Shown one piece after another: positions 43,277-54,086 of a DNA stretch of 64,000 nt (positions within the stretch are counted from its first letter, which is position 1; every line of letters begins with the position of its first letter). This DNA is from CAZLMW01 sp964560875 (GTDB lineage: Bacteria; Myxococcota_A; UBA9042). The position numbers were made by a program, and so were the translations under genes. The notes under the pieces were generated by a model. That model made no database searches. It was not told the DNA's origin and worked only from the letters and a program-made list of their open reading frames with translations. The stretch lies in the NCBI GenBank assembly GCA_964560875.1, contig CAZLMW010000026.1, positions 12,519 to 76,518 of the forward strand. The letters run 5' to 3'.

Positions 43277-44829
43277 TGACGACGCGGCCGGGCGACGAGA
43301 CGACGGAACGCTCGTGGGACCTGCGGGCCTTCCGCCGGTCCGATGCCGACGCATGGCAAGCCTCCGCGACTGGCCCAGCGCTGACCGTACTCTTTCATCC
43401 CGACCTCGAACGGGTCGGAGCGGTCGCGTGGTTGCCCGAATTGGACGAGGGCGAACGCGTCGGACTCAGCCGCAACGCCCCGGTGTTCATGGGACCGAGT
43501 TCGGCGGACGCCAAGCCGTTGGCGACGCGCGCTATCAGTCGCAAGCCGGTCGACATGTGGCTTGCAGGCGAGACGCTCTGGCTCGACGCGGCGTCAGGCG
43601 GTACGCCGATCGCGATCGACGGCGAACCCGTCACCGGACGGGTGCCGGTTGAGGCGGCGCGGCTCGATCGCGGCGTGGTCGTCACCGTGGGTGACCGAAT
43701 CGTGTTGCTGGTGCACCGGCGGGCGCCACCGCGGGCGCTGGAGCCGTCAGCGACGATAATCGGCGTGAGCGCCGCCATCACAGACGTGCGGGCCGCTCTC
43801 GAGCGCGTGGCCGACCTGGAGGTGGGCGTCCTGATCCTCGGGCCCACGGGCGTCGGAAAGGAGCTGGTGGCGCGGGCGCTCCACGCCGCGAGCAAGCGCG
43901 CGGACGGGCCTTTCATCGCGGTCAACGCGGGTGCAATTCCGGCCAGCGTGGGACCATCGGCCCTGTTTGGGCATCGCCGCGGGGCGTTCACGGGCGCCGA
44001 ACGGGACCACCCGGGCTACCTCGGCTCGGCCGATGGCGGCACGCTGCTGCTCGACGAGGTTGGCGATCTCGCCGAGTCGCTGCAGCCGACCTTGTTGCGC
44101 GCGCTCGAGTCCGGCGAACTGCAGCGCGTTGGCGATTCCGAGCCGCGTGCGGTCGACGTCAGGGTGATCGCGGCGACAGAGGCCAATCTCGATGAAGCGG
44201 CGCAACGTGGCGCATTTCGACCCGCCCTTTTGCAGCGATTGGGTCAATACCGAATCGAGATCCCACCGCTGGACAGGCGGCGCGACGACATCGGTCTACT
44301 GTCCCTGCACCTGCTCGAGATGGCGCTGGAGATTACTGGTGAGGTTTGGCGACTCCGCGATCCTGCGATCGGGCCCGAGCTCGCGGCGCTGATCGAACAC
44401 CTGACCTTGCGCTCCTGGCCGGGCAACGTGCGGGAGCTCGCCAACGTTGTGCGTTCCGTCGCGATCGACAGTCGCGGCGCGGCCCGCCTTGTCTTTGCGC
44501 GTACGGTCAAGCGTCAGCCCAGCCGCGACACCAGCGCCCCGAAAACCTCGAGACCGTCGGCAGAAGTGAGCGACGACGAGCTGCTGGTGGCGCTGCGCGA
44601 CAGCCGCTGGAATATGACGGCGGCGGCGCAGCGACTCGGCATCGGACGCTCGACGCTCTACCGCCGGATCGAAGCTTCGCCGCGCATCCGTCATTCGGGC
44701 GAGCTGAGCGACGACGAAATCCACGCGGCATTCGAAGCAGCGGACGGCAGCGTTACGGCGATGGTCGAGCGACTCGAAGTGTCCCCGCGTGGCTTGCGCA
44801 GGCGCCTTTCGCAGCTCGGTCTTGTTTGA
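43276..44829 (+). CDS. FHA-like sigma-54-dependent transcriptional activator
   Basis: 517 residues. The N-terminal 150 residues end in FHA-like beta sequence (GTPIAIDGEPVTGR ... LDRGVVVTVGDRIVLLVHRR). AAA+ domain, about 160-400: Walker A GPTGVGKELVARAL, the sigma-54 contact loop GAFTGA, Walker B GGTLLLDEVGDL, and the R-finger region. A Fis-type helix-turn-helix (MTAAAQRLGIGRSTLYRRIE) lies near 455-475, followed by a second HTH-like stretch to the end. It activates sigma-54 RNA polymerase in response to, probably, phosphopeptide binding by the FHA part. Its ATG overlaps the stop of the TPR gene (TGATG). No receiver domain is present, so the upstream Ser/Thr kinase is the natural partner. Confidence 0.9.
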   Translation: MTTRPGDETTERSWDLRAFRRSDADAWQASATGPALTVLFHPDLERVGAVAWLPELDEGERVGLSRNAPVFMGPSSADAKPLATRAISRKPVDMWLAGETLWLDAASGGTPIAIDGEPVTGRVPVEAARLDRGVVVTVGDRIVLLVHRRAPPRALEPSATIIGVSAAITDVRAALERVADLEVGVLILGPTGVGKELVARALHAASKRADGPFIAVNAGAIPASVGPSALFGHRRGAFTGAERDHPGYLGSADGGTLLLDEVGDLAESLQPTLLRALESGELQRVGDSEPRAVDVRVIAATEANLDEAAQRGAFRPALLQRLGQYRIEIPPLDRRRDDIGLLSLHLLEMALEITGEVWRLRDPAIGPELAALIEHLTLRSWPGNVRELANVVRSVAIDSRGAARLVFARTVKRQPSRDTSAPKTSRPSAEVSDDELLVALRDSRWNMTAAAQRLGIGRSTLYRRIEASPRIRHSGELSDDEIHAAFEAADGSVTAMVERLEVSPRGLRRRLSQLGLV

Positions 44830-45000
44830 CGTCGCGCAGCGGCTCGTGGGCTCCACGGGCTCCGCCGAGAGGTACGCGAGGTGCTTTGGGGAATCTCGCA
44901 CGCTTGCGGGCGGGATTGGGGGCGAGCAAGCCCGCAAACGCAAGATCGCGCCTTTCGCAGCTCTGTCTCGTTTGACCGTGCTAACCGGGGCTAACCGGGG
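44830..45000. repeat. Duplicated gene tail and 10-bp tandem repeats
   Basis: Bases 44948-44976 repeat the last 29 bases of the sigma-54 gene region (44802-44830) with two mismatches, so RLSQL(C/G)LV and stop occur twice 146 bases apart. Immediately after, CTAACCGGGG is tandemly repeated three times (44981-45009), the last copy supplying the stop codon of the LuxR-type gene on the other strand. Confidence 0.75.
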
Positions 45001-45957
45001 CTAACCGGGCTGATCGGACAATAGGCGCGCGAGCTCGGCGCGATTCGAAACGCCGAGCACGCGGTAGATCTGCCTCAGTTGCGTCTTCACGGTATTCGCA
45101 GATTTGCCGAGATCGGCACCGATCGCTTTCACAGTCAGTCCGTTGGCAGCAAGCACGGCGACGCGGGTCAAGGCGGGGCTCAAGCCTTCGAAGGCGGCCG
45201 TCGATGGCGCCTCGCAGCGTCGCAAATGGACCATCGTGAGCGGCCTGTCGCCGCCGCGCATCGTCACGACACGCGCGACGAGTCCATCCAACCAAATCCG
45301 TACGCCAGCGGCGGGCTCATTGCCTGCGCTAACGTCCAAGCGACTGACCACGCCCTGCAGCGCTGCCATTCGCCGCCCATCGAGCCATTCGCCAGCCGCT
45401 GGAGACGACGCCTGCAAGCGACCCGCGACGTCCAGCACCAGATAGCCGTCCTTGGTTTGCAGGGGCGGCATCGCGTCGACCAGCGCCCGTGCGACCACAG
45501 CCTCGGATCCGGCCGCTTGGAGCAGCACCCGGGTCGCCCGGCGCGACAAGGCTGGGCCGGCGGCACGGCGAACGACTGCCACAGCACCAATCTCGGCGCC
45601 GGCCACGATGACCGGACACCACGACATCCGGACCCGCCACACTTTCCCGGCGACGCGGATAGCTTCAGACGCGTGTCGCACGGCACGGGATCCGGTCGCG
45701 CCGGCCGGCCTGACAGCCAGGCGACGGCCGGCGGCAAGGGCAAGCTCGGTGCTCCCGGCTGTGGCGACAACCGCTCCGACCGACGCGTCGACGGTTTCTG
45801 GGGCCGGCGGGCCAACAACAAGCGCCGCATCAGCTTCGGTCCGCCCGCGCAGCACCCCAAGGGCGCCCCGCAAATCCGCGCTGCCGGCCATCAGGAACGC
45901 TCCTGGGGGAATCGTGTGCAAAGGGCGCTCCGATTGCGGCGACGGCGGTATGGCCAC
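45001..45957 (-). CDS. LuxR-type HTH transcriptional regulator
   Basis: 318 residues. The C-terminal about 60 residues (LSPALTRVAVLAANGLTVKA, then IGADLGKSANTVKTQLRQIY) are the LuxR/FixJ helix-turn-helix with recognition helix NTVKTQLRQIY. The N-terminal part (about 25-230) is Ala/Val-rich and mixed alpha/beta, perhaps a GAF/PAS-like sensor (DGYLVLDVAGRLQASSPAAG EWL looks PAS-like). No receiver Asp pattern is evident. It converges with the sigma-54 gene and is divergent from the giant 46229 gene across 270 bases, so it may regulate that gene. Confidence 0.85.
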   Translation of the reverse strand: MAIPPSPQSERPLHTIPPGAFLMAGSADLRGALGVLRGRTEADAALVVGPPAPETVDASVGAVVATAGSTELALAAGRRLAVRPAGATGSRAVRHASEAIRVAGKVWRVRMSWCPVIVAGAEIGAVAVVRRAAGPALSRRATRVLLQAAGSEAVVARALVDAMPPLQTKDGYLVLDVAGRLQASSPAAGEWLDGRRMAALQGVVSRLDVSAGNEPAAGVRIWLDGLVARVVTMRGGDRPLTMVHLRRCEAPSTAAFEGLSPALTRVAVLAANGLTVKAIGADLGKSANTVKTQLRQIYRVLGVSNRAELARLLSDQPG

Positions 45958-46084
45958 TTCCTGTCATCGCAAGGGACATGCCAGCGCGGCCGCGCAACGG
46001 CGATTTGTGAGCGGTCTTCACACGTTGCGTCGCGGCAGGCGCGTGCCCGCATCGTTTGAACGGGTTTGAATCCACGCCGACTCG

Positions 46085-46130
46085 GTGTGCCAACACGTCT
46101 CAGCGGACGTCCCGGGACACGGTGGCACAC
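46085..46130. promoter_or_regulatory. Inverted repeat upstream of the giant lipoprotein gene
   Basis: GTGTGCCA (46085-46092) and TGGCACAC (46123-46130) are perfect 8-bp arms 30 bases apart, about 100 bases upstream of the ATG at 46229 and 130 bases upstream of the LuxR-type gene on the other strand. Wide spacing suggests an operator rather than a terminator. TGGCAC resembles a sigma-54 -24 box but no matching GC -12 element follows. Confidence 0.4.
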
Positions 46131-46228
46131 ATCAAAATCGACTCCTATCACCCGTTCGGGCGATGGCGAGGGACGTTCATACGGCGCGACGATAGCGGCC
46201 TGTTCCTTTCCCTGTCTACGAGGTCGCC

Positions 46229-49200
46229 ATGTTCATCGAGTCGTTCGTCACCAGGTCGCGCATCGACGCGGGCCGACTCTGCCTGCCACTGATCCTGGGC
46301 CTGTTCGCTGCCGCAGCCGTCTCGGGTTGTGAAGGCGGTGCCGTGCAACCCGAAGAGCTCGAAGACGGCGTCGCNNNNNNNNNNNNNNNNNNNNNNNNNN
46401 NNNNNNNNNNNNNNNNNNNNNNNNNNNNNNNNNNNNNNNNNNNNNNNNNNNNNNNNNNNNNNNNNNNNNNNNNNACCAACGACAAACCGACCATCGCCTA
46501 CCAGTGGCAGCTCGACGGCGCCGCGATCGGCAACAGCGCGACGCTGCAGTCCGACAAGCTCAAGCCCGGTGCGTCCCTGACCTGCACCGCGACGCCAAGC
46601 GACGGTGAAAAAGACGCCAAGGGCGCCGCGATCGTTGGTAAACCCGTCAAGTCACTGGCCCACGTCATCAAGGACGCGCCACCGACCATCGCAGGCGCCG
46701 CCGTCAAACCCGCCAAACCCGTTCTCGGGCAGACCTTGACCTGTGAAGTCAGCGGCCTCGCGGACGCCGAGTGCCCGACCAAGACCAGCGTGACCTACGC
46801 GTGGTTCGTCGATGGCAAAAAGGTCGCCGGCGCCAAGGACAAGACGCTTGCCAGCAAGGCCCTCCAGGTAGGCGCGATGGTCGCGTGCGAAGCGACGCCC
46901 ACCGACCAGCACGGGCCCGGAAAAGCGGTCACAGCGTCAGCGGTCACCTTGCTCAAACCCATCGTGGGCAAACCCATCGCGAACGTGTCGCTGCAAGGCG
47001 GTGTGCCGACATGCGCGGCGCTCAACGCCGACAAGGATGCGTCGTTGCTGTTCTCGTGGCGCATCAATGGCGGCAAGCCGTTCTCGGGCGTCGCCAAGCT
47101 CTCTGCGCCCGTGTCCGGCTGCGAGCTCCTCGAGTGCAAGGTTACCGCCAAGGTTACCGGGGCGTCTTCGGACAGCGAATGGGCTGGCCTGACGATCGCT
47201 CAAGGCAACGCCTGCAAAGACGGTGGTCCGTGCAAAGTCGGCTCGTGTGCAAAGACCGGCGGCTGCGCGTGGACCGACAAGACCGGCGCCTGCGACGACG
47301 GCAACGCGTGCACAACCAAGGATAGCTGCGCGGCGGGCGCGTGCGGCGGCGCCAAGACCGTGTGCGACGACAACGACCCGTGCACAGCGGATTCCTGCTT
47401 GCCGTCCAAGGGGTGCGCGACCAAGGCGCTGTCCGGCGTGGCCTGCAACGACGGCGACGCATGCACCGCGAAAGACGCCTGCGCGGCCGGCAAGTGCACC
47501 GGCCAGAAGGTCTGCAACTGCGCCAAGACGAGCGACTGCAACGACGGCAACGCGTGCACCGTGGACGCGTGCGTGGCCCAGAAGTGCACCTACACCAACT
47601 CCACCGCGCCGTGCGACGACGGCAACATCTGCACCACGGGTGACGCGTGCAAAGGCGGCGTTTGTACCCCCGCGGCTACCGCCAAGCCGACCACCTGGTT
47701 CCAGGACAAGGACGGCGACGGGCACGGCACCAAGGTCTCGATTCAACGCTGCGGCGCCGACAAGGCCAACGCGTTCACCGCGGCCAAGTCCGGCGACTGC
47801 AACGACGCCGACAAAGCGATCCATCCCGGCGCTGCCGAGATCTGCGATGGCGTGGATAACAACTGCGACACCAAGACCGACGATGGCGACGCGTGCAAAG
47901 TCATCGGCGGCGGCGGCCCGGGGGCAGCTGTGACCGACGTCAAAGTCACCAATAAGAAGACCAACGCGGACGGCACCGCGACCGGGGACGCGACCGCAAA
48001 GGTCGACGTCGGCGCGTTCGGTAAGCAGCCGATGAAGGGCACCATCACCTGGGACAAGGACGGCAAGGTCAAAGCCGCGGTCTTCACCGCCAAGGTCAGC
48101 AAGGATCTCGGCAAGACGGTCATCAAGGACGCCACCGTCACGGTCACCACGACCGTCAAGGACGGCAAGTCGACCACTGTCACGACGCTCAAGGGCAAGG
48201 TCACGATCGACGGCAACGACACCGACGTCGACGCGACGGTCGAGGGCGACGTCATCAAGGCCAAGGCCAAGTCCGCCAAGCTCGCGGGCACCAAGGCGGC
48301 CGACGCCAAGCTCAGCATCGACTCCAAGACCGGGGCCGTGACGATTCAAACCGCCAATGTAGCCATCTCGTACATCCAGAACGTCTATGTCTTCGAGCTG
48401 AAGGGCACCATCGCCGACGGCAAGGACAAGGCGCTGACGTTGACGCGAAAGGGCGACTTCAAGGCGCTCGAAGGCATCCGCGACGCGGTCAAGGCGTCTG
48501 TTGCTGGCAAGCGGTGGCGCGAGGCCGGGGCCTGGTCGACCGAGTTGACCACGACGATCGGCGACCACACCGCCGAGTCCGTCGACAAGAAGACGACCGC
48601 GAAACTCAAGAAGCTCGTTGTCGTCGCGACCCGCGCTCAAACCAAGGACGCCAAGTGGACCATCGCGGCCAAAGCGGACCTCGATCGCGGCAAGGCGGGT
48701 CAGCTCGCGATGAGCGGCAAGATGGAGATCGCGCCCAAGGGCGTCAAAGTCGGCGACAAGCTCTGCCTCGCCAGCGCGACCGGCGCCTCGCTCGGAGCAG
48801 ACGGCCCGAAAACCGGCCCCGGCGACGCCCCCAAGCCCGTCTCGGTCGCGGCCTGCATGTGGCGGATGGAGACGGATCCGAAGCTGAAGCAGGTCGCCGA
48901 CGAAGTGAGCAACGCGATCGGCACCAAGGCGACGTTCCTGCTCGGCGAGCTGACCAACGGCAAGGTCGAAAAAGACGACGTCGTCACGACGCTCACAGTC
49001 ACGCTGCGAGGGCCATCAGACGCGGCGCCGCTATGCCTTTCGGGCACCACCAACGAGCCCTTCCCGGGGCTGGACAACAAGAACACCAAGCTCGGCGTCA
49101 AGAGCTGTTGGTCGACCAAGGACAAGCAGTGGACGACCACCTTCTCGGTGACCGCGAGCATCGACCCGGTCGGCGACGTCGACCTGACCGGCGCCATCGA

Positions 49201-52200
49201 GGACGTCGGTTACGCCGACAAGACGCAGGCCAGGGATCGGCGCATCTGCTTCAAGGGTCAGTCCGAACAGAAGCTGCCACACACCAACAACACGTTCGCG
49301 GTGCAGACGTGCTTGGCGACCGACCTGGGCAGCGCCGACACGACGTTCAGCGCCAAGATGCCGCTGCCGCTCATCAAGTCCGGTGATCTCGAGGGCGAGT
49401 ACGTCGCCGCCAACGGCCTCATCTGCATGACGCAGACCACCAGCATCGACGTCAGCGGCCTGACCGGAAAGAAGGTTCAGCCCGCCGTCGAGCGCTCGGT
49501 TTGTTACGACAGCAACGACAACTATGCGGCGAGCAAACAGTCGCTCGCGTTCAAGGTCGCGATGCCCTTGCTCGGCGAGGTCGGCCTCGAAGGCGTGCCG
49601 TCGTTCAAGGAGAACAGCGTCGCGCTCGAGGAGGTGTGTTTTACCGCCAGCGTGACGACGGACACCGGCAAGCTCTTCAGCGTGGTCGACGCGCCCAAAA
49701 TCGTGTCGGTCGTCTACGGCTCGGTGGAGTCGTGTTGGCAGCCGGGCGACGGCTGGACCATCCCGAAATGGACGATCGACACGCGTTGGAGCTTCCCAGG
49801 TGTCCCCCCCGTGTGGCTTCGCGGCACAGCCGAGCTGGATCCGAAGCTCACCGGCGGCGGCGAGTGCAAGATCGAGCAATGGGACAAGCTTCAGTGCGCG
49901 CTCACCGCCGGGGACGTCACGTTCATCAAGGGCACCGCGGACTCGACCAAGAAGGTCACCAAGAAGCGCAAAGAGGAGATCGAGCGGCTCGACAAATGGA
50001 GCGCCCGCGAGTGCGTGAAGTGGGCCGACACCAAGACCGCCAGTTGGGTCGCGGATCAATCCGGTGGACTGTTGAGCAAGAAAGTGAAGGTGTCCGAAGC
50101 CGACGAGAACAACTACCGCACCAAGAAGCTCGCCGAGTGTAAGAAGGGGTTTCTGATCAAGGAGACCGTCGAAAAGACGTACGAAGAGACCGTCAAGGTC
50201 CCCGGCAAGCCCGACAAGAAGGTCATGACCTGGCCCAAACCGATGGCCGGGACCGAGTGGTTCAACGAGGCCTGCTGGGTGACCGCGGCCGAGGCCCGCA
50301 AAGACGCCGCCGGATGCACCGCATGGCACCTCAAGAACGCCGGCAAGAAGGGAGGCAAGCCCACGTTCCACACCGCGATTCGGCTCGATCTCGGCTTGAA
50401 GAGCGCCCCGTTCTGCCAGGTCGACGGCAAATCCTGCGTCTACAGCCCCGATTGCGACGAAGAGAAGCAAAATGTCGAGGCTTGCGACCAGCAGTGGGCC
50501 GCGCTCAGCAACGTCAGCGAGCTTCCCGCCGGGATCAAGGGCATCGCCGCGCAGAACTTCTCCGGCGCGCTGCACCTGGTCAAAGGCAAGCAGCCCGAGC
50601 TCAAGATCGAAGGCGCAGGCGAGCTTGCAACGAAGGAAAACGCCAAGGCGTTCCCGCTCATCTGCACGGACATGCCGTGCAAGGCCAAGAGCACGTCGAT
50701 CCTCTCGCTCACCCAGGTCGGTCTCGGCTTTTCGTTCGAGACGGCCATCAACGACGAGGGCAAGCGCGAATTCGACTGGTCCGTCAAGGCTTCGACCGCG
50801 GTCAAGATGCTGTTCCCGGCGATGCTGGAGGCGCCGAATATCAAGACACCCACCGTCAAGGTCGACCTGCTCGGTGAAGTGGAGTTCTCCAAGACCGGCT
50901 TCTCGCTGACCGGCACCGTGATGCCCGATGCAGAGTCGTGTTTCGATCCGGGCGAATGGGGCGTCTGCGAGTTCCCGCAGATCGCGCTACTCGACGCCAT
51001 CGTCGGCAAGAACAACGTGCTGCTCTCGACCAAGGGCGCCATCGCCGCGATCGAGGCAACGTGGCCCACCAAGGCCAACAAGTCGGGCGACGACCGCAAA
51101 TATTTCACGGCCTCGTTGCAGACCGGCGCCACGCTCGCGCTGTTCAACACCGCCAAGATTTCCACGGCTGCGAAGCTCGAATTCGGCATGAGCCGCAAGG
51201 GTGGCAGCAAGAAGCTCGGCCTGTCGTTCGGCGCGGGGCTGCAAAACTTCAGCCTCGATGTGGGCGGCACCAAGCTCGAGATCGGCGGCAACGTCGCCGG
51301 TGACAAGCACCCCGTCGTGTTCCTTGCGTCGTCCACCACGCTCACCGACTGGGAGATGGACGTCGACGGCGACCTGACCAACGGCCTCGAAGCGAAATAC
51401 TCGATGGAGCCGGGTGTGCGCCTCATCGGCAACGCGTCGATCGCGGCGTTCCTGCCCAAGTTCGCCAAGGAGTGGGGAAGCCTCGCGGTCGAAGTGGCCG
51501 TCGGCATGGAGAGCATCAAGAAATTCGTCGTCACCGCCGCCATCAAGACGACGTGGAAGATCATCAAGCCCGAGTACAAGATCCCGACCCTGGCGTCGGC
51601 GGGCATGGACGAAGTCAACGTCGAGATCGCGTACACCCACCCCAAGACCAAGATCGCGTTTGGCGGCATCGCGTCGTTCACGACGGTCGATCGCTCGGGC
51701 GGCAAACATGACCTGACCGGCGAGATGAATTTCATCTACGACGCGGTCGCGCAGTCGGCAGGTGGCGACGCGTCCATCGCGGGCTTCTGGGTCGAGCCGT
51801 TTTGGATCCCCAACGTCGGGATCATGACGCCGGGTTTCAAGCTGCTGCTCAACGTGCTGAGCGGGGCGCCGACGTCGATCGGCTTCTCCGGCCAGATGTT
51901 GCTGCACAAGGAGAAGATCAACACGCCGTGGCCGAAGATGACGGCCAACAAGTTCGGCAACCCGGTGGGCGTCAACAAGGACGGCTCGCTGATGGACAAG
52001 CTGCCGCCTTCGGTCTTCACGATCGGCGGCGCGTTTTATTACGACGCGACACCGTCGGCTTCGGGCCTTTGCCTCCTCGACGCGTGCATTCCGATGTCGC
52101 CGGTCATGTTCCGTGCCGATCTGCAGAACGTGTCGGTGCAGGAGTTGGTGCAGGTCACCAACTTCCTGTCCAAGGCCGCCAAGACGACGGTCGAGACCTT

Positions 52201-53229
52201 CGTGCAGAAGAAGTCCGACCGCGACGGGCTCATCAAGAGCTTCCGCCTCGGTGAAGAGCTGAAGGTGCCTGGGCTCAAGGGGCTCGACATCACCAACGAC
52301 CAGCTGATGCTGTACTTCAGCACGCACGATCTCGACTTGTTCAACACGCGCTTTACCGCCGGCATGGCCGCCAACGCGGAGGTGACGCTATGGAACACCA
52401 CCGTCAAACCCAAAAAGGAGCTGTCCAAGTTCAAGATGGGCGGCCACCTCGACAAAGAAGGCATGGCGCTGACCGCGCGGACGCCACCGGTGCAGTTCAT
52501 CAAGGGCATCGATATCGTCGGTGACCCGTACCGCAAATTCGCCAACCTCTACGCCGAAAAGAGCCGTATCGAGAGCACATCGGCGCGCGCGGATTGGGCG
52601 TCGTGGAAGACGTTGGAAGCGCGGATCGTCCCCGGCGATTTCAAGAAGGTGCCGGTGCAGACGGTCGCGCAAGGCACGGTCGGTGCGTCGTCGTGGCTGC
52701 TGCGAGTCGGTCCACTCGCCGCGCGTTGTGGCGACACGAGCAAAGACGATGCCGGCAAACCCAAGTGCCCGGCGGACCGCGCCCGGATCGGACTGGAGAT
52801 CACGACCGCTGCCGGCAAACGAACCGTCGAGACGACCTACGGCATCCTGCCCGAAAAGGCGTGGAACCATGTCGCAGCGACCGTGGCGAAAGACGGCAAG
52901 ATCCGCTTGCTGGTCAACGGTCAGGCGATCGCGACCATCGACGACACCGCGTTCCCCAAAGCACGCACCAAGGCCGGACCGAAGCTGCTGCCGACGCTCA
53001 CCGGTAAGGCGACGGTGGCGGCTCCAAGAAGACCGCGAGCGTCTCGATCCCGATGCCCGGGTTCAAGGATCCGCTCAAGCTCAACGGCGCGTACACCTTC
53101 ACGAGCCGCGGCAAGGCGCCTCACTTCACGTTCGACGGAAGCCTCGAGGCGACAAGCTCACGCGTCTGGTCGACGTTGGCGAAGATTCCCGTCGTCGGCA
53201 GAAACGGTCGCGCCGCGTTCACCGGGTAG
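46229..53229 (+). CDS. Very large lipoprotein with Ig-like, Cys-rich, MopE-like and LamG-like modules (gap and frameshift)
   Basis: About 2,330 residues. The lipobox is AAVSGC, Cys 34. The 100-N gap at 46375-46474 removes part of residues 49-82. About 83-325: three Ig-like modules (YQWQLDGAAIGNS, YAWFVDGKKVAGAKDKTL). About 330-480: five CDDGNACT units. Near 490-555: DKDGDGHGT and CNDADKAIHPGAAEICDGVD NNCD, the MopE-type metal-binding motif. About 560-2100: long beta-rich region not recognised, with several WxxxD/cysteine blocks. About 2120-2255: LamG/concanavalin-like (KAWNHVAATVAKDGKIRLLV). Near 53010 the coding sense moves by one base to KKTASVSIPMPGFKDPLKLN and GKAPHFTFDGSLE, so there is a frameshift, real or a sequencing error. 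The end overlaps the convergent gene at 53121. GAGG lies just before the ATG. Confidence 0.78.
46375..46474. other. Scaffold gap (100 N)
   Basis: 100 N near the 5' end of the giant lipoprotein gene. Frame is apparently kept across it, but the true length is unknown. Confidence 0.98.
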
Positions 53230-54011
53230 TCAACATCGGTCGCCTTCAGGCCGTCGCCATCAGGCTGCGTCATGCGGCGGGCCAGGGCGCGCACGATCGG
53301 TTCACCGCGCCCGACGGGAAGCTGGTCGAGCCTGCGCAGGAATTGGTCAGCGGCGATCGCGAGGTGGCCAAAGCCCCGAAACGTGCGCATCGCCGCGTTA
53401 CGAAAGAGCTCGTCGACCGCTTCGTTACCCCCACCGCGATACAGGGCGACGGCCGCGCGTTCCGCTCCGATGTAGTCGACGGCTTTGACGCTGCTGTGAA
53501 AGAGCTCCTCCGACGCGTCCTTGGCGCCGGGCTCGGGCAAGCCGACCTTCACCGTCTCGGTGTTCTCCTGCGACCAGCGGATGTCGGCTCGAACGGCGTC
53601 CAGGATGACCATCAGTGTGCCAGCGGCGACGCGCTTGTCGTCGGTCAGCGTTTGGGCGGCACCGGTCCACAAACCCGCGTGTGTCACGGCGCCCTGCGGG
53701 ACGTAGCGCAGCGTGGCAAGGAACGCTGCGAGGTAGAGATCCTTGACGCTCGCGCCCGCGTTGAGTCGCTGCACGATGTACGCGCGGGCGGCCGATTCGG
53801 TGCCTCCGAGCAGAGCGGTCGCCGCTTCGTCGTGTTGGGTGCCCGTCAGCTGCGAGACCGGTTCGGCGGGGGCGCCGTGGGAGGTGCCCGAGTCGTCGCT
53901 ACACCCGCCAATTCCGAGCGCACCGGCGGCGAGTCCACCCGCGACCAGAAGGCCCGACTGGAGAAACGTCCGTCGCTGCGGATCGCTCGGTTGCCCGCCA
54001 CTCTCTGCCAT
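53121..54011 (-). CDS. Tat-exported lipoprotein of unknown function
   Basis: 296 residues. The twin-arginine motif is QRRTFLQSGLLVAGGLAAGA, followed by GIGGCSDD, so Tat export with lipidation. The mature part is all-helical (AATALLGGTESAARAYIVQR, LYLAAFLATLRYVPQGAVTH, VDELFRNAAMRTFRGFGHLA). I recall similar Tat-signal helical proteins of unknown role in Planctomycetes and Myxococcota; no catalytic residues are obvious. The last about 35 codons overlap the convergent end of the giant lipoprotein gene by about 109 bases, so one of the two 3' ends is probably not original. A GTG at 54014 is an alternative start. Confidence 0.68.
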   Translation of the reverse strand: MAESGGQPSDPQRRTFLQSGLLVAGGLAAGALGIGGCSDDSGTSHGAPAEPVSQLTGTQHDEAATALLGGTESAARAYIVQRLNAGASVKDLYLAAFLATLRYVPQGAVTHAGLWTGAAQTLTDDKRVAAGTLMVILDAVRADIRWSQENTETVKVGLPEPGAKDASEELFHSSVKAVDYIGAERAAVALYRGGGNEAVDELFRNAAMRTFRGFGHLAIAADQFLRRLDQLPVGRGEPIVRALARRMTQPDGDGLKATDVDYPVNAARPFLPTTGIFANVDQTRELVASRLPSNVK

Positions 54012-54086
54012 CACGGAAGGCTATCATGACGTCGGATCGTTGCGGCCCGCGCCGCCGTGTCCAGCTTGGTTCCAGCCCTGGAAAAC

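Noticed and set aside
46123..46142. Sigma-54 promoter (TGGCAC) before the giant lipoprotein gene
   Set aside because: No GC-containing -12 element at the required spacing; TGGCAC is one arm of an inverted repeat.
46937..48640. 567-codon minus-strand frame, and similar long frames at 49031-50575 and 50987-52327
   Set aside because: Shadows of the giant lipoprotein gene in GC-rich DNA; no motif, start site or family pattern.
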